Below, one piece after another: positions 37,530 to 47,219 of a stretch of DNA of 64,000 bases. Source of the DNA: Magnetococcales bacterium (GTDB lineage Bacteria; Pseudomonadota; Magnetococcia; Magnetococcales; JADFYX01); NCBI GenBank assembly GCA_002753565.1, contig PEAM01000012.1, positions 1 to 64,000 of the forward strand. Reading direction: 5' to 3'. Position 1 is the stretch's first letter, and each line of letters starts with the position of its first letter. Under the pieces are notes generated by a model that worked only from the letters and a program-made list of their open reading frames with translations, had not been told where the DNA came from and did not search any database. The translations under genes and the position numbers were made by a program.

Positions 37530-39494
37530 TCAGGACAGCCAGTGGTCGCCTATTTGAATGTCAGAGAGTTGGGAGGGAATTTCGAGAAGATCGGAAAAAT
37601 CCAGTTCGATGGTGCCGATGGATGCGTAGAGATAGTTCTGTATGGCATCAAGGGTGTTGGCCTTGTAGCCTTTCTCTAGCTCGTCGAGAGTATCCCCCTC
37701 ACGAACCAGGACAAATTCAGCTCGAACCTGGTTGATTGGCCGGGTAACAAGAATATCGTAGAAGATTCTTTTTTCCGGGTCGATCTGCGCCAGAGCCAGA
37801 TCTCGGCTGGTTACCTGCAACCCCTTTGCCCTGAGCAGAGTGATGGCCGCACCGTTACGAGATTTTTCGACCAGGGGCAAAAGACGCATTCTTTTAAGCT
37901 GTTCTGTAGTGTAGCCCAATTTAATCAGATCGTTTAGGTCCAGGCGATCCTCATAGCCAGGCAGTTTGACTTCAAAAGGGTTGATGGGATTGATACCCTG
38001 TTTTTTCAGCTTCTCCGGCTTGACCGAAATACCCCGTTTTTCCAGGCGACTGATGCGAATACCATCCGCCTGTTTAATCAACTGCAGGTCAAATCGTTTT
38101 TGCTCCAAAACAAAGAGCATATCCAATTGGACCAGATCTCTATAGGAGAGTCGCCGGGTAAAGGCCTCCAAGGTGATCAGCTGCCGTTCTCGTGGGCAGA
38201 CCATTTTGACAGGATCGATCTGCTTTTTTTTCAGCGCCTCCGGGGTGATCAGACGGCCCAGGCTGCCGGTCTCTCCCTCCACCCGTCGCAACCGCTCCAA
38301 CAGCAGTCCTCCCCGCCGACGAATACGGTCCACATCCAGACCCCGGCTGATCAGACGGGGGATGATCGAGAGTCGAGCCATCTCGGCATAGGTGAGGATT
38401 TCCAGGGGGCGAGACAGCTTTTTGGGGGTCCCTTTCTCAAATTGTTTTTTCTCTTTTTCCCGTGGCAGGGCAACCCGCAGTCCCGCAGGAAGCAGAGTGG
38501 CGTGTTTACGCAGATAGAGGCTGTGCCAAGCCCGATAGTGGTCCGGGTTGAAGTGGCCAATCCGGGCATCGCTGTTCATGATGACCAGCACCTTGAAAGG
38601 GGGTAAGGCCCCTTTGTAGGAGCGAATCTCCTCCAGAGCCGAAATCATGTCCGCCATGGCGCTGATCTGCATCGCCTGCCGGTCGTCATCTGTGGCCTGC
38701 TGCAGATAGGCGGGAATATCGATACCCATGCCTTTTTGTAAATAGCTGCGAAACTGGCTGAACCCTCCATACCCCTTGCCGGGAACCGCGCTATACCACT
38801 CATGGTGGGTCAGGGCCACCATCACCGGCAGATCCAGCTTGCCCTCATATAACAGCTTGGCGCCAAACAGGGAGTGGAGCTGGATCTCGCCCCATTTGGT
38901 CTTATCAAGCCGCCCAGGCCACTCCAGGGTATCGAGGCGAACCTTGATTTTACCGATATCATGCTGCATGGCCGCCATGACAGCCTGGAGAGTTCTCTCC
39001 TCTCCCCACCCCAACTCCTTGGCGATGGCCATGACGTTGAATCCCGTTATGACGCTATGGTGGGCGGTATCGGGATGGTGGTTGTTGAGCTCGATCATGG
39101 CATCGGCAGCCCGTTGATTGAACAGGTGAAAAATAGCGCCCATTCTATTTTTCACCATATCTCTCAAGGTTTTAACCTGCCCCATCTCCTGGAAGATGGC
39201 GGCAGCCGATTGAATGCTCTGACCCTTGTCGGTGATGATCCCTTCAACCAGAGAGAACACCTGTTTGACATCCTCCACCGCCGCATTCAACATCTCTCCT
39301 GCCAGAGGTTTAGCCTGAATGGTGGTAATACCTCGTGAGACCAACTGCTTGAGAATTTTGGGGGTGAGGGGGGTCTTGCGGGTGATCAGAACCACGCCGG
39401 TCTCCGGGTGTTTGACACTGACCGACAGCATCATGTTGCTCAACAGAGCCGGATCGTGAATATCATACTCTTGTCTGTCAGTTGTCTCTCTCAC
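37530..39494 (-). CDS. HD-domain (HD-GYP-like) protein with repeated C-terminal region
   Basis: 654 residues. An HD domain occupies about 130-290: HHSVITGFNVMAIAKELGW, AAMQHDIGKIKV (the HD pair) and LTHHEWYSAVPGKGYGG, followed by SAMADMISALEEI. The GYP segment is not standard, so cyclic di-GMP hydrolysis is uncertain. The last 250 residues hold three units about 72 residues apart, each with a motif like L-x(4)-L-x(3)-x-I-(D/N)-P (LITPEALKKKQIDPVK near 416, ISVKPEKLKKQGINPINP near 488, LQVTSRDLALAQIDPEK near 561). I do not recognise these. It starts with GTG and is monocistronic. Confidence 0.75.
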   Translation of the reverse strand: MRETTDRQEYDIHDPALLSNMMLSVSVKHPETGVVLITRKTPLTPKILKQLVSRGITTIQAKPLAGEMLNAAVEDVKQVFSLVEGIITDKGQSIQSAAAIFQEMGQVKTLRDMVKNRMGAIFHLFNQRAADAMIELNNHHPDTAHHSVITGFNVMAIAKELGWGEERTLQAVMAAMQHDIGKIKVRLDTLEWPGRLDKTKWGEIQLHSLFGAKLLYEGKLDLPVMVALTHHEWYSAVPGKGYGGFSQFRSYLQKGMGIDIPAYLQQATDDDRQAMQISAMADMISALEEIRSYKGALPPFKVLVIMNSDARIGHFNPDHYRAWHSLYLRKHATLLPAGLRVALPREKEKKQFEKGTPKKLSRPLEILTYAEMARLSIIPRLISRGLDVDRIRRRGGLLLERLRRVEGETGSLGRLITPEALKKKQIDPVKMVCPRERQLITLEAFTRRLSYRDLVQLDMLFVLEQKRFDLQLIKQADGIRISRLEKRGISVKPEKLKKQGINPINPFEVKLPGYEDRLDLNDLIKLGYTTEQLKRMRLLPLVEKSRNGAAITLLRAKGLQVTSRDLALAQIDPEKRIFYDILVTRPINQVRAEFVLVREGDTLDELEKGYKANTLDAIQNYLYASIGTIELDFSDLLEIPSQLSDIQIGDHWLS

Positions 39495-39641
39495 CGAATC
39501 TCACCATTAGGCAGGTTATGGAGTGAGAGGACAGGATGCCGAGGTTTTAAAAAAGAATCAAACACTATTCTTGCAAGTCTCCCTTAACGGTGGTGAAAAA
39601 TGCCCCTGCTCTCGGCGGGGAAATTCGGTTATCCTAAGACC

Positions 39642-41018
39642 ATGGTTCAGATATATTTTGATCAAGGCACCCTGAAAATTGAAGGCACCCCAGAGGCTCT
39701 TGCGCCAGTCGCCCTCTACATGCGCTGGGATGAGCGGGCTGAGTGCTATCGGGCAGAAGCCCGTTATTATGGCCCCATTATTTTGGCTCTGCATCGGCTG
39801 AAGACCCCCTTTGATGACCAGGCCAGACAGTTCAAGCCTCAGCAGTTTCACGCCCCCAACGAATTTTCGCCCCGCCCCCATCAGCAGGCCTCCCTGGATG
39901 GCTGGATTCAAGCCCAGAGAAACGGTGTGGTGGTGCTGCCCACCGGCGCCGGCAAAACCCTGGTCGCCCGCATGGCCATGCTTCGAACCCAGCGGGATAC
40001 CCTGATTCTGGTTCCCACCATCAACCTGATGCAGCAGTGGCATGAGCAGCTCAAAGAGGCTTTTGGCGTGGCGGTGGGGCTGCTGGGAGGAGGGGAGCAT
40101 CAACTGGAGCCCATTACCGTCAGCACCTACGATTCGGCCCTCATCCACATGGAGAACATCGGCAATCGGTTTGGTCTGCTGATCTGTGATGAGTGCCACC
40201 ATCTGCCAGCCCCCAGCACCCGGCTGGCAGCGGTGATGAGCATCGCCCCTTTTCGTCTCGGTCTGACTGCCACCCCTGAGCGCACCGATGGTCAGGAGTC
40301 CGATCTCTACGATCTGCTCGGCCCCCTCTGTCATCGGGTGGAGATCAACCAGTTGGAGGGGCGGTTTCTCGCCCCCTATCAGCTGGAACATGTGCCGGTT
40401 ACCCTGGACCCGGATGAGAGAGAAGCCTACGACAACGCCTATGAGCAGTATAAATCGTTTGCTCGCAGCAGTGGCATCAACTTTGGTCGTAAGGAGGGGT
40501 GGTCACAGTTTATCATGCTCTGTGCCCGCTCCAAGGAGGGCCGGGCCGCCTATGCCGCCTATCGGATGCAAAAAAAACTGGCACGGGCCTCTCGGGCTAA
40601 ACTGCGACGGGTGTGGGAGATTCTTCGCCTCCATCGCAAGGAGCGTATTATTCTGTTTACCGATGATAATGCCACCGCCTACGCCATCGGAGAGACCTTT
40701 TTTCTGCCGGTTATTACCCATAAAACCAAGCTGGCTGAACGTAAGCGACTGCTGGATGGATTCCGGGAGGGGAGTCTGCCGTTTTTGGTTAATTCACGGG
40801 TATTGAATGAGGGGGTGGATGTGCCGGATGTTTCGGTGGGGGTAATTGTCTCTGGCAGTGGCTCGGTGCGAGAGCATGTGCAGCGGTTGGGGCGTATTTT
40901 GCGCCCGAGAGAGGGTAAACAGGCGGTTCTCTATGAGCTGGTCTCGGAGGATACCGCCGAGCAGTTTACCTCAGAGCGACGCCGTCAACACACCGCCTAC
41001 CAGCGGGGAGACGGATAG
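39642..41018 (+). CDS. XPB-type SF2 DNA helicase
   Basis: 458 residues from ATG 39642 (ATG 39600 is in frame but less typical). N-terminal damage-recognition-like part (VQIYFDQGTLKIEG), RPHQQASLDGW (Q-like), Walker A VVLPTGAGKTLVAR near residue 97, Walker B LLICDECHHLPA near 180, motif III GLTATPERTDG, and helicase domain 2 with VNSRVLNEGVDVPDVSVGV and QRLGRILRPREGK. This is the layout of archaeal and bacterial XPB. The DUF790 gene follows by 3 bases. Confidence 0.9.
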   Translation: MVQIYFDQGTLKIEGTPEALAPVALYMRWDERAECYRAEARYYGPIILALHRLKTPFDDQARQFKPQQFHAPNEFSPRPHQQASLDGWIQAQRNGVVVLPTGAGKTLVARMAMLRTQRDTLILVPTINLMQQWHEQLKEAFGVAVGLLGGGEHQLEPITVSTYDSALIHMENIGNRFGLLICDECHHLPAPSTRLAAVMSIAPFRLGLTATPERTDGQESDLYDLLGPLCHRVEINQLEGRFLAPYQLEHVPVTLDPDEREAYDNAYEQYKSFARSSGINFGRKEGWSQFIMLCARSKEGRAAYAAYRMQKKLARASRAKLRRVWEILRLHRKERIILFTDDNATAYAIGETFFLPVITHKTKLAERKRLLDGFREGSLPFLVNSRVLNEGVDVPDVSVGVIVSGSGSVREHVQRLGRILRPREGKQAVLYELVSEDTAEQFTSERRRQHTAYQRGDG

Positions 41019-41021
41019 CCC

Positions 41022-42260
41022 ATGTTGACCAAAGATCTTTTGCGCTTTAACCGCAACCGCCAAGCCCGTCTGTTTCCCCGGTTTTTAAATCCCGAAGACC
41101 GCGTTACCCTCAATCTGGTCGAAGAGCTGGCCGGTCTTCTGCTTGCGGGCATCGGTCAGAGCCGGGAAGATCTGGCCGAGTTGGCCCAGCCCATCATCAA
41201 CGGCTATCGCTCTCCCCTGATTGCCAAAGGGGTCAACAAACTGCTCCTGGACCGCTGCCTTTTTCGGGAACCGGATGCCGGGGTAGAGCGTTTTCGAGGG
41301 GAGGTGTTTGCCACAGCCACCCAGCTGTTAACTCAAGACAACCCCGATATGGACAGCCTGACCCACTTCCGGGCGGCGGTTGGTCACGCTTTTGGCAAGG
41401 AGGCGGACAGCTTGGCGACAGAGCTTCATGGTGACCTGCCTATTCGTCAGCCATTGGAAGAGTTCGACCCCCTGCCAGCGGTTCGGTTGATCCATCGCTA
41501 CAATCTGGCTCAGGTTCAGGGGCTGCTGTTTAACGCCACACGGATGACGGTTACCTTTACCGAGGCGGATGTGGGCCGCAGACGGTTTTTTTTCCGCTAT
41601 CTTAAATTTTTCCGCCTGCTGGCTCGGGTCTATAGAGAGGGGCAGAGGAGCTATCGTCTGGAGCTGGATGGGCCGTTGAGTCTGTTTGATCAGACTCGGA
41701 AATATGGTCTGCGCATGGCCAATCTTCTGCCGGTCATCTGCCTGCTCTCCCAGTGGTCTCTCAAGGCCAATGTCAAACCCGAGCAGCGGGCCGGCACGCT
41801 GGAGATGGACCACAACGATGGATTAATCTCCCACTATACCCTGACCACCGCCTATGTCCCCGAGGAGTTCCAGATTTTTGCCAAACAGTTCAAGGATACG
41901 GTAAAGGAGTGGAAGATCCAAAAAAATGCCCCCCTGCTGGACCTCAGCAAGCAGGAGCTGGTCATCCCAGATTTCTCTTTCCGCCATTCATCCGGTCAGG
42001 TTGTCCATCTGGAGCTATTCCATCGGTGGCATAAGGGGGCATTGATTCAGCGCATCAAGCATCTACAGAGCAGCCGTAAACGTATCCCTCTTTTGATTGG
42101 CATCGATCGTCACCTGACCAAAGATCCACCCACCCTCAAACTGTTGGAAAAATCCGCCTGGTTTCAAGAGCACGGCTTTGCCTTCAACGCTTTTCCACCC
42201 GTTAAACGGGTGGTCAAGGCCTTGGCGGGGTTCCTGGATGCACCTGCCAATCCAACCTGA
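41022..42260 (+). CDS. DUF790 / Bax1-like nuclease, partner of XPB
   Basis: 412 residues. Family marks: MLTKDLLRFNRNRQARLFPRFL at the start, RYNLAQVQGLLFNAT near residue 160, the DGPLSLFDQTRKYGLRMANLLP block, and a PD-(D/E)XK-like core with LVIPDFSFRHSSGQVVHLELFHRW near residue 320. In archaea Bax1 binds XPB and cuts DNA bubbles in a repair-like reaction. Here the helicase and nuclease genes nearly touch, so a helicase-nuclease complex is likely. The spacing suggests translational coupling. Confidence 0.88.
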   Translation: MLTKDLLRFNRNRQARLFPRFLNPEDRVTLNLVEELAGLLLAGIGQSREDLAELAQPIINGYRSPLIAKGVNKLLLDRCLFREPDAGVERFRGEVFATATQLLTQDNPDMDSLTHFRAAVGHAFGKEADSLATELHGDLPIRQPLEEFDPLPAVRLIHRYNLAQVQGLLFNATRMTVTFTEADVGRRRFFFRYLKFFRLLARVYREGQRSYRLELDGPLSLFDQTRKYGLRMANLLPVICLLSQWSLKANVKPEQRAGTLEMDHNDGLISHYTLTTAYVPEEFQIFAKQFKDTVKEWKIQKNAPLLDLSKQELVIPDFSFRHSSGQVVHLELFHRWHKGALIQRIKHLQSSRKRIPLLIGIDRHLTKDPPTLKLLEKSAWFQEHGFAFNAFPPVKRVVKALAGFLDAPANPT

Positions 42261-42761
42261 TAGAGGGCCAGCTTGGGATAAAGAGCCCCAGCCAAAACCC
42301 CCACCGCCTTATATGGTATGGGCCAGCAGAATAACAGGGATATAGAGAGATGTTTTAATAAAGTATTGGAAAGTGTATAATGCTGAGTATTGACTGCAGA
42401 AGATATAAAGTAGTGAGTTCGATGGACGAGTAGCAAGTAAGCTGGAGATTACCTGTTTTTCAACATCAGTAGTATAAACCTGTACGATTGGTTGGGCCGA
42501 ACTGGTCTTGGACTAAGAGTGCAAGGTCCATATGGCCGGAACCTAAAAAAGTGAACGGGCTGCGCATATAAGATTTACAGATGTTTTCTATAGTTAATTG
42601 GTACCAGAACTGGACACTATCAGTGAAGGAAAACCGGCTTGATAAGCTGAGATAAAAATTAGCAAGCATTTGTTGTTTAATGGAAAACCCCACTATGGTT
42701 TGGAACAAGTTTCCCTTTTGGTTTTTAACAAGATTGATCCAAAACAGCCTTGAGGCTATCT
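42261..42761. other. Intergenic region at the left edge of the A+T-rich island
   Basis: 500 bases without a convincing gene. A TATAAT box is visible at 42376-42381 with no good -35. Base composition drops to A+T-rich about here and stays so for 4 kb. A minus-strand open frame (42466-42708) is short, has no ribosome binding site and matches nothing I recognise. Confidence 0.4.
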
Positions 42762-44177
42762 GTGAAAAATATTCTTCTTCTTAATCTACCTTCGGAAATC
42801 CCAAATTTTCGAAATTTACACCGGGCTAAGGTTGGTGATCCCAACTATATTCTGCCGACTGCAGATTTGATCTACATCAGTGGGTTTCTTTGGGATGCAG
42901 GATTTCACTTGAAATTTAAAGATTTCCAGCTTAAACAAAAGATGACATTAGAGGCCTATCTAGCCCAATCAACACCTGATATCATTGTTACCACCTACTC
43001 CCCATTTCTCCAAAAAGAAGATCTGTCCCAGCTAGAAAAAATTGCCGCCAACCATCCGGAGATCACCCTTATTCTTTTAGCGAGCCATAAAGATCGGCTA
43101 GATCCAACATTTACCGAACAGCTACTTCGGAAGTACCGTTTTATCACCGGGATGGTTGTTGACTACGCCTTCAATACGCTTGCTTCATTCCTCAAGGGGG
43201 ATCGTTCTGAGGCTTTATATAATGTCATGTACTTGGAAGATGAGCTCTACCGGGGTAATCTTCAAAATAGTCCCAAAGAGTTTAGTCTCCCTATTCCTCG
43301 GCATGAACTCTTCAAGTCAGATCACTATTTTCACTATGACGGTACTGGTGGTCATTTAACTATTGCCATGACCAATTTTGGCTGTAAACAGCCCTGTTCC
43401 TTTTGCTGGGCACCACAACTCTATGCAACAGTATCGGATCGAAGTCCGGAAAATCTGGTTGATGAGATGGAGCATATTGTCCGAAGTGGTTTTGATGAAG
43501 TCTATTTTCATGACTATACCTTTGGCTACCACCGAAAACATCTTTTACGCTTTTGTAAATTAATGGTAGATCGAGGTATAAAACTTCGTTGGTTTTGTTC
43601 GGCTCGTATTGATCTCATGTCTCCCCAGGTGATTAAAGCTATGGCAGAGGCTGGTTGTCGCTGTATTGAATTTGGTATTGAGAGTGGAAATTATGATGTT
43701 CGCAAACTTTATGGAAAAGATTTTACAGACGAGAAAACTAAAACCGTTATAAACCTCTGCCGGGAAAACGGGATTCATACCTCTGCCTATCTTATCCTCG
43801 GACTGCCTGAAGAAAATTTGGAAGATATGGATCGTTCCATACAGTTCGTAGCCAACCTCAAAGTAAACTATATTGCCTTAAATATTCTTTGGGCAGAGGA
43901 GCATACTGACTTGGTGAAAGATGTCCGCCAAGAAGAGGAGCAACCCAAACATGATGTTGCCATGCAGACCATTAATTTTTCTCATCCTCATGTCACCACA
44001 AATGAGGTCATTCAGCTGCGAAAAAAATGGATGTTCAAGATGTACCTGAACCCTCGTTTTATTTTTGAACAGCTACTCAATATTCGATCACTGAAAAAGA
44101 TAAAAGACCTCTTTTTTCTTTTCAATCAGATTGCCTTCTCCAAAGGCAAAAATAGGCCTGATATTCCAATAACATGA
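42762..44177 (+). CDS. Radical SAM protein with B12-binding-like N-terminal domain
   Basis: 471 residues from GTG 42762, which has GAGG 6 bases upstream. The N-terminal half (about 1-140) has the Rossmann-like pattern of B12-binding radical SAM enzymes (ILLLNLP, then TADLIYISGFLWDAGFHLKFKD) but no DxHxxG cobalamin motif. The radical SAM domain carries the cluster motif CKQPCSFC near residue 208, followed by FDEVYFHDYTF, a GIESGN loop and HTSAYLILGLPEENLED. The substrate is unknown. It overlaps the next gene (ATGA) and is A+T-rich unlike most of the window. Confidence 0.87.
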   Translation: MKNILLLNLPSEIPNFRNLHRAKVGDPNYILPTADLIYISGFLWDAGFHLKFKDFQLKQKMTLEAYLAQSTPDIIVTTYSPFLQKEDLSQLEKIAANHPEITLILLASHKDRLDPTFTEQLLRKYRFITGMVVDYAFNTLASFLKGDRSEALYNVMYLEDELYRGNLQNSPKEFSLPIPRHELFKSDHYFHYDGTGGHLTIAMTNFGCKQPCSFCWAPQLYATVSDRSPENLVDEMEHIVRSGFDEVYFHDYTFGYHRKHLLRFCKLMVDRGIKLRWFCSARIDLMSPQVIKAMAEAGCRCIEFGIESGNYDVRKLYGKDFTDEKTKTVINLCRENGIHTSAYLILGLPEENLEDMDRSIQFVANLKVNYIALNILWAEEHTDLVKDVRQEEEQPKHDVAMQTINFSHPHVTTNEVIQLRKKWMFKMYLNPRFIFEQLLNIRSLKKIKDLFFLFNQIAFSKGKNRPDIPIT

Positions 44178-45151
44178 ATATATTTATCACAGGGGCGACA
44201 GGTTTTATTGGGCAGGTTTTTTTAAAAGCTCTACTCCAAAGACTGGGTACTAAAGACAAAATTTATCTATTATCACGAAAGGCAGTTCAACATTCAGATT
44301 CTCGTATAGTCACCTTGCTTGGCTCTTTGAAAACCTTAGCTGACTTTTCCAACACTCTTCTGGAAGCCGATTATGTTTTTCATCTTGCAGCAGAATCTCG
44401 GATGGCCTTTAAAGCTAATGCAGAATATTTTTACCTTCAAAATGAGTATCCTACTCAGCTTATTGTCAACGTCCTGTCTCAGAGTAGCAGACTTAAAAAA
44501 ATAATTTTTCTCAGCTCCATTGCTGCCGTTGACCGGATAGATCAGGATCGTTGCATAGCTCCCCTTACTACTTCCAGCCCTATGGCTCCCCAAACCCTTT
44601 ATGGACAATCCAAACAACGAGCAGAAGATATTATCGTTAAAAGTGGGCAACCGTATGTAATTTTGCGACCCTCCTTAGTCTATGGTTGTCATATGCGGTC
44701 TGATTCTCACCTTAATCGTTTTACCACACTAGTCTATAAAAACTCTCTTATTTCTAGAATCAATTTTTCTGGTCTGGTTGCTCTAATTCATGTAAATGAT
44801 CTTGCCAATGCTCTTGTGAATACAATTTTTTCTCCTTTAGCTCTTAATAAAACCTATTTTGCTGTTACCGAAAATATTTCTCTTAGAGACATTTTTCAGC
44901 TTCTACATCAAAAAATTCACAAGAGGGGGGGCTGGATGATACCCTGGCCCCAGCTTCGTTTTCTTTGGTGTCGAATGCACACTCGCTTTTCACCATTGTT
45001 TTCTATGCTCTTTATCGACTATTACTGGACTAAAGACCCCACTTTTATCAATGAGCTGTTAACAAACAGCACACCCATTTCATTGCAACAGGGTATTGAA
45101 GACGTTATTGAAACCAACGCTCTGTCGGGAAGAAAAGATCGCATAAAATAG
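44174..45151 (+). CDS. NAD-dependent epimerase/dehydratase (extended SDR)
   Basis: 325 residues. NAD-binding TGATGFIGQVFLKALL at the start, YVFHLAAESRM, and the catalytic YGQSK (YxxxK) near residue 155. RPSLVYGCHMRSD is the typical sugar-nucleotide or sterol-type segment. The C-terminal half differs from well-studied sugar epimerases. It is coupled to the radical SAM gene by a 4-base overlap. The pair may modify a sugar or lipid, which is inference from context only. Confidence 0.88.
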   Translation: MNIFITGATGFIGQVFLKALLQRLGTKDKIYLLSRKAVQHSDSRIVTLLGSLKTLADFSNTLLEADYVFHLAAESRMAFKANAEYFYLQNEYPTQLIVNVLSQSSRLKKIIFLSSIAAVDRIDQDRCIAPLTTSSPMAPQTLYGQSKQRAEDIIVKSGQPYVILRPSLVYGCHMRSDSHLNRFTTLVYKNSLISRINFSGLVALIHVNDLANALVNTIFSPLALNKTYFAVTENISLRDIFQLLHQKIHKRGGWMIPWPQLRFLWCRMHTRFSPLFSMLFIDYYWTKDPTFINELLTNSTPISLQQGIEDVIETNALSGRKDRIK

Positions 45152-45209
45152 AAGTTAGAAGAGTATTTCTTCTTTTTTTACTTCGACAATAAATTGGAAT
45201 TTAGACCCA

Positions 45210-47219
45210 ATGACAAAAGAACACCTTACTCTCTCTTTTTTCTTCTCATCTCTCATTCTCTTTTTGTTTTATTATTTCTTTATCATTGGTTATCCTATCA
45301 TCAAGCGTGATGCACCCGTCGAGGTAGATGACTCTTACGGTTATTTATTAAAGTCAAGCAAGATAACCCAGTGTCTTCTCCAGGCTTGCCCAGGGCTAGA
45401 AACATTAAACAGACAGTTCTTCACCCCATCTGAAAGTCCTGAAGTTGCCTTTAATCGAATTCGCCAACATCAGAGAATCACCCATATTTACCACCCATTA
45501 CACTCTTTTTTGGTTTTAATGGTAAAACAGTTTGGCCTTACGTGGGAGCAGGCTGACTATACGGTAAAACTGTTAGGGGCAGCACTATTTGGCTTGGCTG
45601 TTGCTGGTTTCTTATACGTTCATTGGGGAGCATTGGGGGCAGGGATTTCTTTGATAATACTGCCTCTCATAGAGTTTCCTCGACAGGGGATTGTGGCAAT
45701 TATTCCCAGCACTCTTTCGCTTGCCATAGCTTTGGTTGCTTGGATCTTTATTGCGCGTCGCTCACCCAAACGGCACACCATTTTTTTAATCATAGCCTGT
45801 GCTCTCCCATTTATGCACTCAATGGGTAAACCCTATGCTGCGATGACATTGCTCTATTATTGGCTTATGGAAGACCATCCATGGCGAGGAGCTGTGTTCG
45901 TACGATGCTTGATTGCTGGAACAGTATTGGTAGCTTGGAGCTTGATTCCTAGCCTACTCTTTCCACTGGAGTTTTCTCCCGCACCAATCTCGACACCGGA
46001 GTTTGTCCACCAATCTTTCAGTACAGGGGTACAACGCAACTATTACGCTTTGGTTGAGGTGATCCAGAATTGGGTAAGTCAAATAGGATCTCCGTGGCTG
46101 GTCGGTATTGGAATGAGTGTTGGGCTGGGTGTAATCATTTGGGAGAGAAAAAAACAAACTCTACTAATACTTGTTATTTATTCTTTATTTATACTACTTG
46201 GCCTGTTCATCTTTTTACCGTACTTCTCCAGCTATAACCCCGGCCTGATCGCTATCCGGCTCTGGATAGGTTTAAGTCTATTTCTTACCGGTGCGGTAGC
46301 TTATGGTCTGGTTAATATCGCTTTCTGGATGTTGTCTTGGGTATTTACTGTTAGTCATTCTGAAAAAAGAATCCAGCTGAAAACTATTCTTCCACGAATG
46401 CTTTCCCTGATAGCAGTTTTTATTGTACTGGCCTCTCCCACCCATCATTTTCTCCGTCAGGCTTACTGGCAACTGTTGGATATTCCCGACCGGGCCGAAA
46501 AGAAGATCAACCGTCACGACATGATGTTTGATCCGACCCAACCCCAAACCCTGCTGGCTCGGTCCCGGCCCGATGATCTGGTGCTCTATTATGGGGAGAA
46601 GGCGCTCTACTATTTTTTGCTCAACGGTACCCTCTCCCGAAAGGCGATCTTTCCCACCGTAGGTAAAACCCTGCAAGAGACCGGCTATGGTTGGAACGAC
46701 CCCCACCTTAGGTTTATGGTCAGCGAACATGTGGTAGCCAATGGACGGGTGCGCATCTACCCTAAACACCCTGTGGTGATTACCCTCTCTCAACCCATCG
46801 CCAACCAAACCCTCTGGTTGCAACTGGATAACAGCAAAGGGGGGGCGCAAACCCTGCAACTGGAGGGTCGAACCCAGAAAGAGGAGAGGGTGGGGCTTGC
46901 CCGCCGCCTGCCCATCGCTTCAGGTTGGTCGGGGTGGCTCTCCGTCAACCTGTCGGATACGCTGCCCCTCTCCCATCTCACCCTGAAACTTCCCGATAAA
47001 CACAGTCGTGTTAAGTTGAGCGGCATACGGCTCGATCCCAACAGCCCACTGAACTGGAGCTGGAACAGGGGGGTACAGCTGCAAACGGTCTCCATCAAAA
47101 AAGGGATTGTCCACAACAGAACCATCGACTTCAACAGCCAGGCATTGATCCCCACCTCCGACCGACAGGTCAACCTCTTGGCAGACAAAGGGGGCACGAT
47201 TCTGGCGGAACTTTTGTAG
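45210..47219 (+). CDS. Polytopic membrane protein, GT-C glycosyltransferase-like
   Basis: 669 residues. A first membrane segment (LSFFFSSLILFLFYYFFIIGYP) precedes an acidic loop (RDAPVEVDDSYGY), as in GT-C glycosyltransferases where the loop carries the catalytic acid. About ten further membrane segments run to residue 430, then a 240-residue extracytoplasmic domain of beta-strand character. It is not a family I can name. The first about 1230 bases are A+T-rich and the last about 770 are G+C-rich like the rest of the window, with the change near 46440. It follows the epimerase by 58 bases. Confidence 0.65.
   Translation: MTKEHLTLSFFFSSLILFLFYYFFIIGYPIIKRDAPVEVDDSYGYLLKSSKITQCLLQACPGLETLNRQFFTPSESPEVAFNRIRQHQRITHIYHPLHSFLVLMVKQFGLTWEQADYTVKLLGAALFGLAVAGFLYVHWGALGAGISLIILPLIEFPRQGIVAIIPSTLSLAIALVAWIFIARRSPKRHTIFLIIACALPFMHSMGKPYAAMTLLYYWLMEDHPWRGAVFVRCLIAGTVLVAWSLIPSLLFPLEFSPAPISTPEFVHQSFSTGVQRNYYALVEVIQNWVSQIGSPWLVGIGMSVGLGVIIWERKKQTLLILVIYSLFILLGLFIFLPYFSSYNPGLIAIRLWIGLSLFLTGAVAYGLVNIAFWMLSWVFTVSHSEKRIQLKTILPRMLSLIAVFIVLASPTHHFLRQAYWQLLDIPDRAEKKINRHDMMFDPTQPQTLLARSRPDDLVLYYGEKALYYFLLNGTLSRKAIFPTVGKTLQETGYGWNDPHLRFMVSEHVVANGRVRIYPKHPVVITLSQPIANQTLWLQLDNSKGGAQTLQLEGRTQKEERVGLARRLPIASGWSGWLSVNLSDTLPLSHLTLKLPDKHSRVKLSGIRLDPNSPLNWSWNRGVQLQTVSIKKGIVHNRTIDFNSQALIPTSDRQVNLLADKGGTILAELL

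Noticed and set aside
40770-40795. Further copy of the short repeat (CTGCCGTTTTTGGTT) inside the helicase gene
   Set aside because: The match is short and lies in a conserved coding segment, so chance similarity is more likely.
42466-42708. Small minus-strand gene in the island gap
   Set aside because: Short open frame without a ribosome binding site or recognised family, in A+T-rich DNA.
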